NCBI GenBank assembly: GCA_026261815.1
Contig: JAMPIT010000212.1
Coordinates: 34,095-98,094 of the forward strand
Direction of reading: 5' to 3'
DNA length: 64,000 bases
From: Monarcha castaneiventris obscurior
Lineage: Eukaryota > Chordata > Aves > Passeriformes > Monarchidae
A program made the translations under genes and the position numbers. Each line of letters begins with the position of its first letter. Position 1 is the first letter of the stretch. The notes under the pieces were generated by a model. That model had not been told where the DNA came from and ran no database searches. It worked only from the letters and a program-made list of their open reading frames with translations. Positions 30,821-41,440 of the stretch are shown here, in pieces.

Positions 30821-31237
30821 TACAGGGAGTTTAAAACTTGATTACACTCTGCACTACCCAGCACTGGGATGTGTTTCCCTTCGCTTCCCTGAGTGGGTGA
30901 AGAGGCCAAAATCTGCCTGGGAGGTTCTACTTAGTTACCAACAGTTGCCTCTTCGCTACACCAAGCAGACCAAAACTCCTACACACTCTCTTTAGAAGAC
31001 AACAACAAAACAGTCCCCCTTTTGCACTAGGAGATAATTTTGTGGATTTCCGAAGACAGAGCCCTCAATCGAGTTTGGGGTGCTATGCTTTTGGGAATGT
31101 ACAATTTGCGGGAAATTCGAGTCACCCCCCTTGCTTTCTAGACACCACTCACCCTTTCGGGTGTCGGGCTAGGTGCGGCTGGAGTGAAACGTCCTTCCCC
31201 TGTTACAGATTGCACAGAACCCTGCAGCCCCTTCTGT

Positions 31238-31264
31238 CTGTTAGGAATCCTGTCCGTGGTGCCA
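31238..31264 (-). other. ERV-C candidate primer binding site
   Basis: In viral sense TGGCACCACGGACAGGAT follows the LTR end by five bases. It has primer-site form (TGG start) but I cannot assign the tRNA. Confidence 0.45.
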
Positions 31265-31269
31265 ATTAA

Positions 31270-31818
31270 TGTCACGATCCGCTTAAGACAAGCGGGGTTC
31301 GTGATGGTTCGTTAACCGAATCTCAAAGTGCAAAAGAAACACAAATGGGGAAAATATTAATTTTAATCAGCACAAGAAACTTCATTGCGTACCAACGCTG
31401 TGTAATTGCGATAGAGAGGGAGAGAGAAGGAAAGAAAGAGGGGGAGGGGAGGGTTATAGCTACCAACGGCCGGCGGAGTCCTCGTGGTCTTCCGTCTTCT
31501 TCCGTGGGGGGATCCCAACTGGGGTCTTCTTAGAGAGTCCTTTTGTACCCTTTTCGGGAGCAAGGGGCAAGCGGCCAAAACAGGTGTGAGAACAATACCC
31601 ATTGTCTTTGGTTAATGGCACAGAACAGGCAGCGGGCAGCACGTCCCGCGCTGTCCCCGCTGCTGTCACAGCAGGACCAACACGGCTCACTGCAAACAGG
31701 TGCACCACCGGCACGTTGTGCTTGGTTAGCTCTCCACCTCGGGCAGGCCCAGGCTCAGCGTCTCGCTTTCTGTAGATGATTGTGAGACACATGAAGGGTC
31801 TTCGGACCGTCTCTTACA
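31270..31818 (-). mobile_element. ERV-C 5' LTR
   Basis: Plus-strand start TGTCACGATCC and proposed end CTCTTACA give TGT...ACA ends. The outer boundary is a judgement, as no second copy remains. The body contains a purine run (31410-31455). No gene is seen. Confidence 0.5.
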
Positions 31819-31829
31819 AGGGGGATGCT

Positions 31830-32143
31830 CCAGGATCTGGGCATGGCACGGCCTGGCCGGGCACCAAAGGTTCCCCCTTTGCTGGGGCAGCTGCAGCGAA
31901 TTCTTCAGTCGGCTGCCAAGCTGCTTTTGGGCTCTGGGCAGCTGCTGAGGAGGTGGCTGTGCCATGGCAGGCTGCAGGCTGGGCACATGTCCTGCCCTCC
32001 TGCTCTGCTCCCAAAGGCAGCAGTGCTGGCAGCTTTGGGCCCAGCTCTGAGCACGGCCAGCATGGCCTGGGCACTGCGGGCGGCTGGGACAAGGGGACAG
32101 GAGGCTTCAGCTGCCGGGCGGTTTCTGCTTTCTCTCCTTGCAG
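31830..32143 (+). repeat. Duplicate of PIM1-like intron 5 sequence
   Basis: GGGCAGCTGCTGAGGAGGTGG, then a CACATGTCCTGCCCTCCTGC block, then CAGCTCTGAGCAC and TTTCTGSTTTCTCTCC-like words follow the same order as 23090-23268 in the intron before the last PIM1-like exon. After the acceptor-like CAG at 32141-32143 the sequence no longer matches the kinase exon. This is a partial, rearranged copy of the locus. Confidence 0.6.
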
Positions 32144-32299
32144 CCGGGCTCTGCAGATGCTGAGGCTGCTCTGGGCTCTGCCAGGGCTCTGCTGGGGCTC
32201 AGCCCCGGGCACGGCTGGGCCCGCTCTCCCCTCACATGGCTCTGACAGTCTGACACGAGCTGGTTCCGAGCACAGCGACGGAGCTTTCTGCTTGTGCAG
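32144..32299 (+). other. Candidate exon with consensus splice sites
   Basis: A pyrimidine-rich acceptor (TCTCTCCTTGCAG) at its left and CAG|GTGAGTGAG at its right bound 156 bp that stay open in one frame, including a hydrophobic MLRLLWALPGLCWG segment. It may be a real exon, a decayed one or chance. No family is recognised. Confidence 0.3.
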
Positions 32300-34229
32300 G
32301 TGAGTGAGACTCTGGTGCAGGCCAAGAGGTTGCAGTCAGGGACACACATCCCACTGGCAAGAACCCAAACTCTCCACAGTCCCAGCGGAACACCTGGATT
32401 GCCACAGGATGTTTTGTCTGTCCCACTCTTCCTTCCTTTTGGGCTGGAATTGTGCCATTGCACTTTGTTCCTCCTCTAGAAGTGCCACGATTGGGAAAAC
32501 CTGGCGAGTGGGCCGTGTTCCTGAGGCAGTGCAGGCTGGTGCTGACGGATGAAGAATTGCCCTTCTCCACTGCCAAACCAGAGCAAAAAGCCATAAGTGG
32601 GACTTTGCGTCTTTAAGAAACCCCTGACAATTTCCAAGAGAATGTGCAGCTCGTTCACAGGGTGAGAAGGAGTGGCATCTTCTCCATGAGTTGGGGTTTG
32701 ACAGAGTTTGGATTCCCAGTCCTGCTCGGAGCTGTCAGGGCAAAGCAATTTCCTATTGCTTCAAGCACAATTTAAAATAACAATGTTGGAAACCCCGAAG
32801 TCTTTTTAAAAAGGCTGTTGAGGTCAGTAAGATGGATCCATGCCATCAGCACATTTACAAAGTAAATAACTCATAAAGTACTCATTTTAAAAAGATCTGT
32901 CACCTCTTTATCCAAAGTTATGCACTGTTTTTCACTATACACTTGGTTTTTCTTTCTATCTTTCACATTTTTTTTTCCTTTTCTTTTTCCTTTTTTTTTC
33001 TTTAAATAGAAAACACGTCCTAAGAAAGGAATGTCCTTTGCTCCTGGTTCCCATGTGGAGCAGCACCCTTCCCACTGGCTGAGCTGCTCAGGCAGAGCCC
33101 AGCAGCTCCTGACCCTGCAGGGCTGAGGCTTTTCCCCGTTGCTGTGCACAGACTGATGGAGCAGCACTGCTGAACACGGGGACACGCAGAGGGACCAGAA
33201 GCAGCTGCCTTTGTCCCCCTGAAGCTCCAAGGTCAGAACTCTGAGCAGACATGGCTGGAAGAGACTCGCAGGCTCCCTGTTTGCTGTGCTGCCCCACTTG
33301 TGAGCGGCCCAGCTCTGCGTGAGGCACAGGGAGAACAAGGGGCAGCTCCCTCCCAGCCCCGCAGCCCAGGCACCCCTCGGGCCCCGGGGCTTGGGGCGCT
33401 GTCAGCAGCCGCTGCTTCAGCGCCTGCTGCTGCTGGCACTGACAGCAACACCCAAATTGTGGCTGATCCCGAGGGAGCAGCAGCAGGACCTGCATCTGAT
33501 CCCTGACTCTGGGACAGGGCTGGACAAATGACCCCCACAGCAGCAGCAGCAGCAGCAGCAAATGGAGCTGACTTTCAACTCAGCCCCTGCCACTGTTCCC
33601 TCCCGTTTGCAGTGGTGTCACAGCAGCTTGGGGCACCTGGGAGCCCTCAGTGCCAGCAGGGCCTGGAGATGGCAGGCCCTGGGCTCCTGGAGGGTGTGCA
33701 AGGAGCAGAGGTGGGCACTCCCTGTCCATGTGGAGCTTCCAGATGGAAAAGGCTGCTGTGACCAGGCAGCTCCAAGGGCAGAGAAAGGAGGGTCTCGAGC
33801 ACTGGATCTGTGCCAGTGCCACAGTCCTGGGCAGCAGCCACCGAGCCCCGGGGGCACAGAGGGCACAGCAAGAGGGACAAAAGCAGTCAAGTGCAGAGAC
33901 TGGAGAGAGCGAGAGCTGGGAGCAGGAGCAGCTGCTTCATTGCACTCTTGGAGAAAGCTCTTGGCTGTTTCAAAGCACTGAGAGGCACGAAGGGCAGAGA
34001 GGAGGCCAGACCAAACAATGCTCCTGTTTTCACACCCTGCCCTCTCCCTGTCCCAGAAGGAATTGCATGAACTGTATTCTTCTTTCCGAGTCATCTCGTT
34101 CACCATGAGCAGCTTAGCACCAGGAGCTGAAGGAGATGAAGCCTTAGGCCACAAGAGCTGAACCAGAGGGGACTTTTTGAGGAAACTAATGCTGCTAACG
34201 TGGACCTAGCTGAATGCAGCAGATAAAAT
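32300..34229. other. Host intergenic DNA
   Basis: No supported gene. A pyrimidine-rich stretch lies at 32940-33005 and a CAG run at 33537-33560. Many overlapping frames have no domains. Confidence 0.5.
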
Positions 34230-34312
34230 CCTGGAATTACAGAATCCTTTCTGTTGGAGAAGACCTCTGAGCTCACCAGTCCAGCCGTTCACCCACCACT
34301 AAACCACATCCC
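34230..34312 (-). repeat. CR1 LINE 3' fragment
   Basis: ATTACAGAATCCTTTCTGTT, AGAAGACCTCTGAG and CCACCACTAAACCACATCCC follow the avian CR1 3' end read on the minus strand. ERV-D starts directly after it. Confidence 0.65.
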
Positions 34313-34770
34313 TGAAGTACCAAGGCCTGGACAAGAGGCCTGACTGAGGCCTGAAGAGCAGGCCCTGAGCCAAAGGTGACCTCTCGATGAACCTTCCAAC
34401 CAAAGGTTCTTTGTATCCACTCCTCACTGAAATGTGCATGGTCATTAGCGCTGTGATAGATGTATCCACTCAGTAGTGAAACATGTATTGACCTTCCTGT
34501 GTTTAGAAGCTGGACAAGGCCATGAAATCTGACATCGGGCCTTGTTTGGGGCTGTATGGTCAAAGTCAACTCCCTTGGTTCCTCCTTGGGCCCTGGCCAG
34601 GCTTAGGAGGAACCCAAGAGGAGGATGAAACCAGATGTTCCCGCACTAGAAGTGCTGTCAGTTTGTTGATTCAGCACTGTCAAAGCTGGGCCCTCTCCCA
34701 GCGGGGTTGGAGCCTCAGCTGTGGGTGGAGGCCGCTGCAGGAATTCCCCACTGCCCACTGGTGAAACAAA
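34313..34770 (+). mobile_element. ERV-D 5' LTR, 3' part deleted
   Basis: Aligns by eye to 37934 on through words such as TGAACCTTCCAACCAAA, GTCAACTCCCTTGG, GGGCCCTGGCCAGGCTT and GCTGTCAG. After GCTGCAGGA it diverges, so the end of the LTR is missing or replaced. Confidence 0.7.
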
Positions 34771-34772
34771 AT

Positions 34773-34791
34773 TGGCGTAGTCTGGCCGGAT
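34773..34791 (+). other. ERV-D primer binding site, tRNA-Ser-like
   Basis: TGGCGTAGTCTGGCCGGAT resembles the complement of tRNA-Ser 3' ends, with one inserted base and one change. Confidence 0.5.
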
Positions 34792-34800
34792 CACGCCAAA

Positions 34801-35022
34801 ATGTCACTTTTTAAATGTAAATGTAAGGAATCAGTCCAGTCCAAAATTCCCGGATGGGAAGAGCTTCCCTGGAGTTCGCTGGCTCTGGAGTGGGCTGAGG
34901 TGGGATCACCACGTGAGCAGTGGGGCAGTCGGTTAAAAGCAGCTGAAACACTGGATGTATTAAAATGCATCCCAAAATTGCATTTTGAAAAAGGAAAAGA
35001 ACTTGTGGGTTTGGGAAGATGA
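34801..35022 (+). pseudogene. gag: ERV-D gag N-terminal remnant (tentative)
   Basis: A 73-residue frame just after the primer site. Its position suggests the Gag start, but no Gag motif is visible. The following 35023-35480 is AT-rich with no readable frame. Confidence 0.3.
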
Positions 35023-35489
35023 GGATGAATTTTGTTAAGAGCATATTGGAAACAGCATCAACAGAAGGAACAATTGTTTTTGGAATGCTCCCACATGGAG
35101 TGACAGAAGAAGGTTTTAATCTTGAGTTCAGATATGTTTGTGCAAGTGAAATAATAGTAATATCATAATTTATATGTATAGATGTATATATGAAATGGAA
35201 TAAAATAGTATTTATACTTACATATATGATAAAAAAGAAATAATAATGTGAAATAATGCTGACAATACTAATTTGTGAGGTTTGACTACTCAGAGATGTA
35301 ACACTAAATACCCTACAGAAAAGCATTGGCCAGGACACAAACGTCACTGGTAAACTTTATGAGATTGTAGGTAATGAATACAGGAGGAAGGGATGAAATT
35401 GGCGATTTTTATAGGATTTGCTGATACTGTGATGTGAATGCTTTGTTACTGTGCAAAATACAGTGAATAAGACTGCTGGGTTTTTCATA

Positions 35490-36045
35490 TCCCAGACTAT
35501 CCCCAAGCTGCAGGATTGGTTGAACGGATGAAGGGGTTGTTCAAAGAGCAGCTGAAAAAATGAGGAGAAGGGAACCTGTCCCAATGACGAACCCATCTCC
35601 CAGATGTGCTCCATACCCTTAACAATGGGCCCCTGGGGAAATGGAAACCCCCTGGATGTGCAGGGCTGCACCCAGTTTGCAAATACACCCATGGACAGGG
35701 AGACTTGGACTGCCTGGGAAATTGTTCTGGGTGCGATGGGCCCTGACAGGGCCACCCCAGAGGCTGCAGGGCTGGGCCTTCATGCATTAGAATTAATTAG
35801 GATAAAGCAGAAGCAAATGAGAGTTATCAATACCGAAACAGGAATTCAGATTCCTCCTGGACACTTTGATTTGATAACTGCTCCCTGGAGCGTGGCCCTG
35901 CAAAGTGTTGATGTCATGGGAGGAGGAATTGATGCAGATTATCAAGGAGAAATTGGAGTAATTCTGTTAAACAATAATGAAGAAGATTTGCTGATTCAAC
36001 TCCATGACAGGACAGCACAATTATTGATATTGCAGTTTTAAAAAC
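35490..36045 (+). pseudogene. pol: ERV-D integrase end and dUTPase domain
   Basis: YPQAAGLVERMKGLFKEQL (about 35490-35560) is the end of an integrase core, holding the catalytic Glu. Then a dUTPase-like domain reads in frame to 36041: [38 protein letters not shown] (the beta-hairpin motif with the conserved Asp), and a C-terminal arm ending at a stop. dUTPase placed after integrase is the ERV-L order, unlike betaretroviruses where it precedes protease. The piece just upstream of 35490 is unreadable. Confidence 0.72.
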
Positions 36046-36399
36046 AATTGTGAAAAAAGGAGATCCACCTCAAATCACCTCTGTTGGTGGAGATAAAGGG
36101 TTTAGATCCAGCAGTCCTAATAATGGAGCCAGAGTGTGGGTCCAGAGGCCAAATGGCCCTCCTGAGGCAGCTGAAGGAACAGCTCCAGGCAAAGACAACA
36201 CTGCCTGAATCCTGGAACCTGGGCAGGAACGATGGGAATGTGTCCCTGCATCCAAGTGTTCTGAGTGAGAAAAAGGAGATGTTCTAGGATATTGTTCTAC
36301 AGATCCTGCCAGACCAAATCTCCCTGTTTGCCCCAACGGCCCCTTTGGAAAATGCTCTGATCCACGGGGCTCCGTGTGAAGGCGGATGTGACACTGAGT

Positions 36400-36600
36400 G
36401 ACTTCCACACGAATTCCAAGCAGGAGCCTGGGTGCCCCTCAGGGACTGGGACCCAGCACCTCTCCAGCCGAAGGGGAAAGGACCCCAGCAAGCCTTGTTG
36501 CCCCCAGACACTGCAGTAAAGCTGAACAGCAAAGGACCCTGGGGGCATTATTCTGCAATTAAAAAGGTGCCAGCTCCATGGACAATGGAATTACTGTTCC
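36400..36600 (+). pseudogene. pol: ERV-D Pol C-terminal block
   Basis: [20 protein letters not shown] then [21 protein letters not shown] looks like the basic C-terminal end of an integrase. Frameshifts separate it from the dUTPase. Confidence 0.45.
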
Positions 36601-36819
36601 TAACCCAAATGGGACTGAGGAAAAAGAATGAGTAACTGTGTCACTGAAGTACTACTGATGTCTGTAAGTTGTATCTTGAGAGTCAACCAGAACCTTTGTT
36701 TGCCAGAAACAGCTCTAGAGTTTCACCAAGGATTAGTCATGAAAATTCTTAAGAAAATGTAAAGATCAAAGTAGCCGAAATACTCAGTGTAGTAATTGCT
36801 GGGAATGTTCTCAGCTAAA

Positions 36820-37640
36820 GTTGGGAGGAATGGGATTCCCTTGGAGGGCCCACCCTACGGGGTGGCCAGAACTCTGTCAATGGGCTCTGACTCGTAACAG
36901 AGTCAGTGCAGGGACAGTTAAAGAAAACTGCTGTGAACAAAGGAATGCAATTATCAGTTTTACAGGATTCACCAAGATTTCCCTTCAGGAGAAAACGAAC
37001 CCTGTAATAGTTAGAGGCCACAATGGGAAAGGATTTCTGTGCTTTACCATCACTCACAATGTCAGTAGAACTCGGGGTGCTGGAGCTGGTCAGTGTCCGT
37101 GTTACACCACTCCCAGCTGCAGGGCCGCCGTTTAGGGTCCTTCAGCAACAACCACGAGGAAGAGTTTGGGGCTAAGAGAACATTTTCCACCCAAAGAATG
37201 CCTTGGATTTCAGAAAGCCAAAGATTCTGGTTCACCCTGTGCCCCATGTGCGCTGCCTCGTCCTGTGGAGTTTACATTAACGAGCTAAATTGATTATTAG
37301 AGGGCAAATGATACTGTTAAAATATCGAGTAGCACATCCTATGAGCTCCAACAAACACCAATGGGGGCTCTACAGAACCGCATGGCCTTGGATTATCTGC
37401 TCGCTGGCCAAGGAGGAACCTGCGCCATTCTAGGACAGGAATGTTGCACTGATATCAGCGATGGGTTTGAAGTCCAACAACCAGGAATCACCTGGACAGA
37501 GCAGTAGAAGAGCAGCAGAAAGTAGAGCATTCTTCTGGGTGGGATTGGCTTCCTTTATGGCTAAGAAATTGGAGGCTGCTGCGAAATGCATTTGTGGCAG
37601 TCACTGTAATCATTGCAGTGTGAGCACTTGGTGTGTTACG
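36820..37640 (+). pseudogene. env: ERV-D env: SU scraps and TM with immunosuppressive-type segment
   Basis: SU-like scraps at 36820-37135 are followed by a clear TM piece near 37345-37450: LQNRMALDYLLAGQGG then the CX6CC motif CAILGQECC. This is the signature of gamma-type TM subunits. A degraded hydrophobic anchor (FVAVTVIIAV) lies near 37590-37620. Several stops and frameshifts make it non-coding. Confidence 0.75.
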
Positions 37641-37933
37641 ATTCCATGTTAGAGTTGTTGTGACACTTGGTGCTGGAAAATGGAGCACTGAGACTTGTCT
37701 AAAAAGAGACACAGTTTCAAGAAAAAAGTAGCATTTGATAAGTAACAGAGACTAGCAACTAACTGGGCATGTTTTAAAAGGAATGGGAATTATAGCTCTG
37801 AGTAATGAACTGGAAGAGCACTTAATTGAAGAACAAGATGCGATGCCTTTATGCCTAATACCTAAATATAAGGTTTCATTATTGAAATAATTGTTATGCA
37901 GGTTCTAGTTCATCTGTAGGTCAAGGCACTGAT

Positions 37934-38585
37934 TGAAGTACCAAGGCCTGAACAAGAGGCCCTGAGCCAAAGCTGACCTCTAGATGAACCTTCCAACCAA
38001 ATGTTATATTTGTATCTGCTCATTAATGTAGCATTATTAGCAATATGTTCTCTGTATGTGTTCATTGGAGAAACGTGGATTTACCTTTCTGTATTTGAAA
38101 AGCAGACAAGGCCCCATCTGGCTTTGTTTGGGGGTGAAGGATCAAAGTCAACTCCCTTGGCTCCTCCTTGGGCCCTGGCCAGGCTTTGGGAGAAGCCAAA
38201 GAGGAGAATGAAGCCAGATGTTCCCACACTACAAGTGCTGTCAGCTTGTTTGTTTAACAGTGTAAAAGCTGGGCCCTCTCACAGTGAGGTTGGAGCCTCG
38301 TTGCCTGCAAAGGTGGAGGCAGCTGCAGGAAGTGCCAGTGTCCAGGAGTGGCTCTGCAGGCCTTGGCTGGGACAGCTTCCCCCAGCTGATGTGTGGGTCT
38401 GGGTGATGGGAAAGTCTGAGGGGAACTGGGGATGGATCTTTGTTAATCACTGCAGCCAATCTTTTGTAATAATGACTGGATGCATTGCTGAGCTTAAGCT
38501 TTTGAAATTCTTTTCAGTTTTGCATTATAATAAATTACACTGTACCTTCAGTTGGTGTCTGTGTCTCTGGTGCTGGCCCTGCCCA
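37934..38585 (+). mobile_element. ERV-D 3' LTR
   Basis: Starts TGAAGTACCAAGG; TATAATAAATTACAC near 38526 is the likely poly(A) signal. The right end is placed at CTGCCCA before minisatellite DNA and is approximate. Confidence 0.65.
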
Positions 38586-38589
38586 CCGG

Positions 38590-38860
38590 CAAAACTGACA
38601 CTGCAGCCCCATAGAACCAAAGGTGCCTTGTGACACTGCGGGGCCTCGTGTGACCAGGGGAACCATGGTGACACGGTGGGGCCACATGGAGCCAAGGGGA
38701 CCATAGTGACACTGCAGGATCCCATGGAACCAAGAGGCCGTTGTGACACTGTGGGCCCCATAGAACCAAAGGTGCACTGAGACACTGTGGGGCCTCATGT
38801 GACCATGGAGACCATTCTGACACTGTAGGGGCTCATAGAACCAAGGGTCCGTTGTTTTCC
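38590..38860 (-). repeat. Minisatellite block, inverted relative of 4940-6292
   Basis: Six to seven degenerate units of about 41 bp. Read on the minus strand they show CCTTGGTTCYATG and GTGTCACWATGG words as in the first block. Confidence 0.75.
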
Positions 38861-40507
38861 TCTCTCTCCCCCTGCCCCTGCCCCAGCCCAGCAGAGCAGC
38901 AGAGTCAGGTCTGGCCCTGCAGCAGGAGCTGGAGGCACTGGAGGTCGGGGACAGTAACTCTGTGTCTGGAATGCTCAGGAGATCCTCAGCTCGGGCAGCT
39001 CCTGCAGCCCCAGGGCCAGTCCCCCTGGCCAGCACAGCAGCAGAGAGTTGGCCCCGGGGCTCCTCAGGCAGCTCCTGCTGGCCCAGGCACAGGGCAGCCT
39101 CTTGCCAGGGCTCCTGCTCTGCTCCTGGCCCAGGCCAGCTGCCCACAGAGCCTTTGCCAGGGGAACACGTCTGTGCTGGCCTGAGCAGCCATTGCTGCAG
39201 CCCCTGCCCTGCTGCCCAGAGCCCCCGAGCTGGGGGTGCTGCTCTGCAGAGCACGGGGGCTGTGCTGCCCGGGGCCCTGGGCTGGCTCTGCTGGGCTCTG
39301 CTGCTCCAGCTGGGAGCCAGAGGCAGCTGCTGCTGCTGCCTGCACTGACCCCCTCCCACACAGGCTCTGCTGTGCCCATGGAGGCTGCTCAGGGCTGCCT
39401 GCCTTGTTCCAGGACTGCCCCGTGGCCTTGGGGCTGCCCTGGATCCTCCTGGGAAAGTTCCCTGAGGGTCACACAAGTCACTGCCCACACTCCTTTCCCT
39501 GTGCCTGCTGTGTCCCCCGGGGCTGCAGAGCTCTCCTGGCTCACAGCAGACATTCAGTGCTTTATCTGTGCCTGATCCCACCCCGGACAGGTCTGTGCCC
39601 AGTGAGCTCCACTCCCTGCTGAGCCCTGGCACACACTGTCCCTGCAGCTCCCCTGTGTTCTCCTGGCAGCTGCCAAGGCCCTCCAGACAAACATTCCCCT
39701 GCCATCAGCCCTGGCACAAGCTGGAGAGCGCCAGGAAGGTTCAGCACTGACCATTCACCATCTGATGGGCACTGGCCACCAACAAGCAAAACCTGACCCA
39801 GACCTGAGTCCCTTGAAGGCCACACTGGGACCCTGATCTCATCCCACTGAGCACTGGGAGAACACGGAAGACAAGGAGCCTCTTGAGAGTCCTGAGAGTG
39901 ATTTTGGAAGGAGAGGGAAGCCTTCCTGCCCTGCCCTCAGGAGATGCCCTTTGCTGATGGAGCTGCTGTGGGGGAGCCCGGCTGTGTCCCAGCAGTGCCC
40001 ATGGCCTGTCCCTGCCTGTGGTCACAGCACGGACACGCAGCAGGACAGTGACTGAGCTGCCCGAGCACTCCGGCCTTGCACCCACAGAAGGGCTGGGAAG
40101 GAGAGGGTGGAGTAGGGAAGAGCAGAGGTGGGAAGAGGCAGGGCCATTGTCCCTGGCTGTGCTGCTGGGCTGGGAGTCTCTTCCCTCCAGCTCTGCCCAC
40201 AGGCACTGCCCCTGCAGAGCCAGAGAAGGGCTGAGGAAAATATCTTGCACACACAAGTCAGGGCAGCCACTTGTATTTCTTCAAATGCACAGGGAAGAAG
40301 CCTCCTGAAAGTCTTTGTGTTTCCAAAGAAAGGTAGATGTTCATGTCGAAATGCTAAGAGTATACTACAGTATTTCAGAAAAAACCAGAGTAACACTAGA
40401 AAAAGAATAAGGAAAGACACCAATGAAAAAATGGACAAATAGGGAAAAAAAAGGCTGAGATTGTAAAGAGTTACATTCTGAAGGTTCTGGAGCAGAAAAG
40501 AGAGAGT
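38861..40507. other. Host DNA between minisatellite and olfactory receptor
   Basis: GC-rich, CTG/CAG-word-rich host DNA. It shares words (CCTGGGCCAGCACAG, CTGCAGCCCC) with 42690-43430, suggesting an old duplication around the receptor. No gene is supported. Confidence 0.45.
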
Positions 40508-41440
40508 TTATTGCTTCTGAGAAGATACAGTCATCATTTTCCTCAGGGCATCCTTGAGCTCCTGGTTCCTCAGGCTGTAGATGAGGGGGTTCAGGGCTGG
40601 AGGCACCACCGAGTACAGAACTGACAGGGCCAGATCCAGGGATGGGGATGAGATGGAGGGGGGCTTCAGGTAGGCAAATATGGCAGTGCTGATAAACAGG
40701 GAGACCACAGCCAGGTGAGGGAGGCACGTGGAAAAGGCTTTGTGCTGGCCCTGCTCAGAGGGGATCCTCAGCACAACCCTGAAGATCTGCACATAGGAGA
40801 AAACAATGAACACAAAACAACCAAATGATAAACAGGCACTAACAGCAATGAGCCCAAGTTCCCTGAATTTGGAGTGTGAGCAGGAGAGCTTGAGGATGTG
40901 TGGGATTTCACAGAAGAACTGGCCCAGGGCATTGCCCTGGCACAGGGGCAGGGAAAATGTATTGGCTGTGTGCAGCAGAGCATGGAGAAAGCCACTGGCC
41001 CAGGCAGCTGCTGCCATGTGGGCACAAGCTCTGCTGCCCAGGAGGGTCCCGTAGTGCAGGGGTCTGCAGATGGACACGTAGCAGTCGTAGCACATGATGG
41101 TCAGGAGGGAGAACTCTGCTCCCATGAAGAAAATAAATAAAAAGAGCTGTGCAGCACATCCTTTGTAGGAGATGTGCCTGGTGTCCCAGAGGGAATTGTG
41201 CATGGCCTTGGGGACAGTGGTGCAGATGCAGCCCAGGTCGGTGAGGGCCAGGTTGAGCAGGAAGAAGAACATGGGGGTGTGCAGGTGCTGGCCGCAGGCT
41301 ACGGCGCTGATGATGAGGCCGTTGCCCAGGAGGGCAGCCAGGGAGATGCCCAGCAAGAGGCAGAAGTGCAGGAGCTGCAGCTGCCGCGTGTCTGCCAATG
41401 CCAGCAGGAGGAAATGGCTGATGGAGCTGCTGTTGGACAT
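40508..41440 (-). CDS. Olfactory receptor, OR14-like, open but DRY changed to DCY
   Basis: Single-exon odorant GPCR of 310 residues in the olfactory neuron membrane. Start ATG at 41440 (MSNSSSISHF, with an N-glycosylation site). Seven membrane helices are recognisable. Conserved words are GNGLIISAV in TM1, HTPMFFFLLNLALTDL in TM2, the Cys pair of the extracellular loops, KAFSTCLPHL before TM6, and NPLIYSLRN in TM7. The TM3 end, MAYDRYVAIC in the family, reads MCYDCYVSIC: the DRY arginine is Cys, as from a CGC to TGC change. A good 3' splice acceptor (TTTCTCCATGAACAG in gene sense, near 41466) lies 5' of the ATG, as expected for an upstream non-coding exon. Family 14 receptors are strongly expanded in birds. 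Whether this copy signals is doubtful. Confidence 0.93.
   Translation of the reverse strand: MSNSSSISHFLLLALADTRQLQLLHFCLLLGISLAALLGNGLIISAVACGQHLHTPMFFFLLNLALTDLGCICTTVPKAMHNSLWDTRHISYKGCAAQLFLFIFFMGAEFSLLTIMCYDCYVSICRPLHYGTLLGSRACAHMAAAAWASGFLHALLHTANTFSLPLCQGNALGQFFCEIPHILKLSCSHSKFRELGLIAVSACLSFGCFVFIVFSYVQIFRVVLRIPSEQGQHKAFSTCLPHLAVVSLFISTAIFAYLKPPSISSPSLDLALSVLYSVVPPALNPLIYSLRNQELKDALRKMMTVSSQKQ

Larger units (their letters stand above)
34313..38585 (+). mobile_element. ERV-D: decayed provirus with ERV-L-like pol and env TM
   Basis: Plus-strand element with two related LTRs (34313 on and 37934 on, both starting TGAAGTACCAAGGCCTG), a tRNA-Ser-like primer site, and remnants of gag, integrase, dUTPase and env. 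The LTRs are clearly diverged and the internal region is mostly deleted, so it is an old insertion. The left LTR lies directly against a CR1 fragment. Confidence 0.8.
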
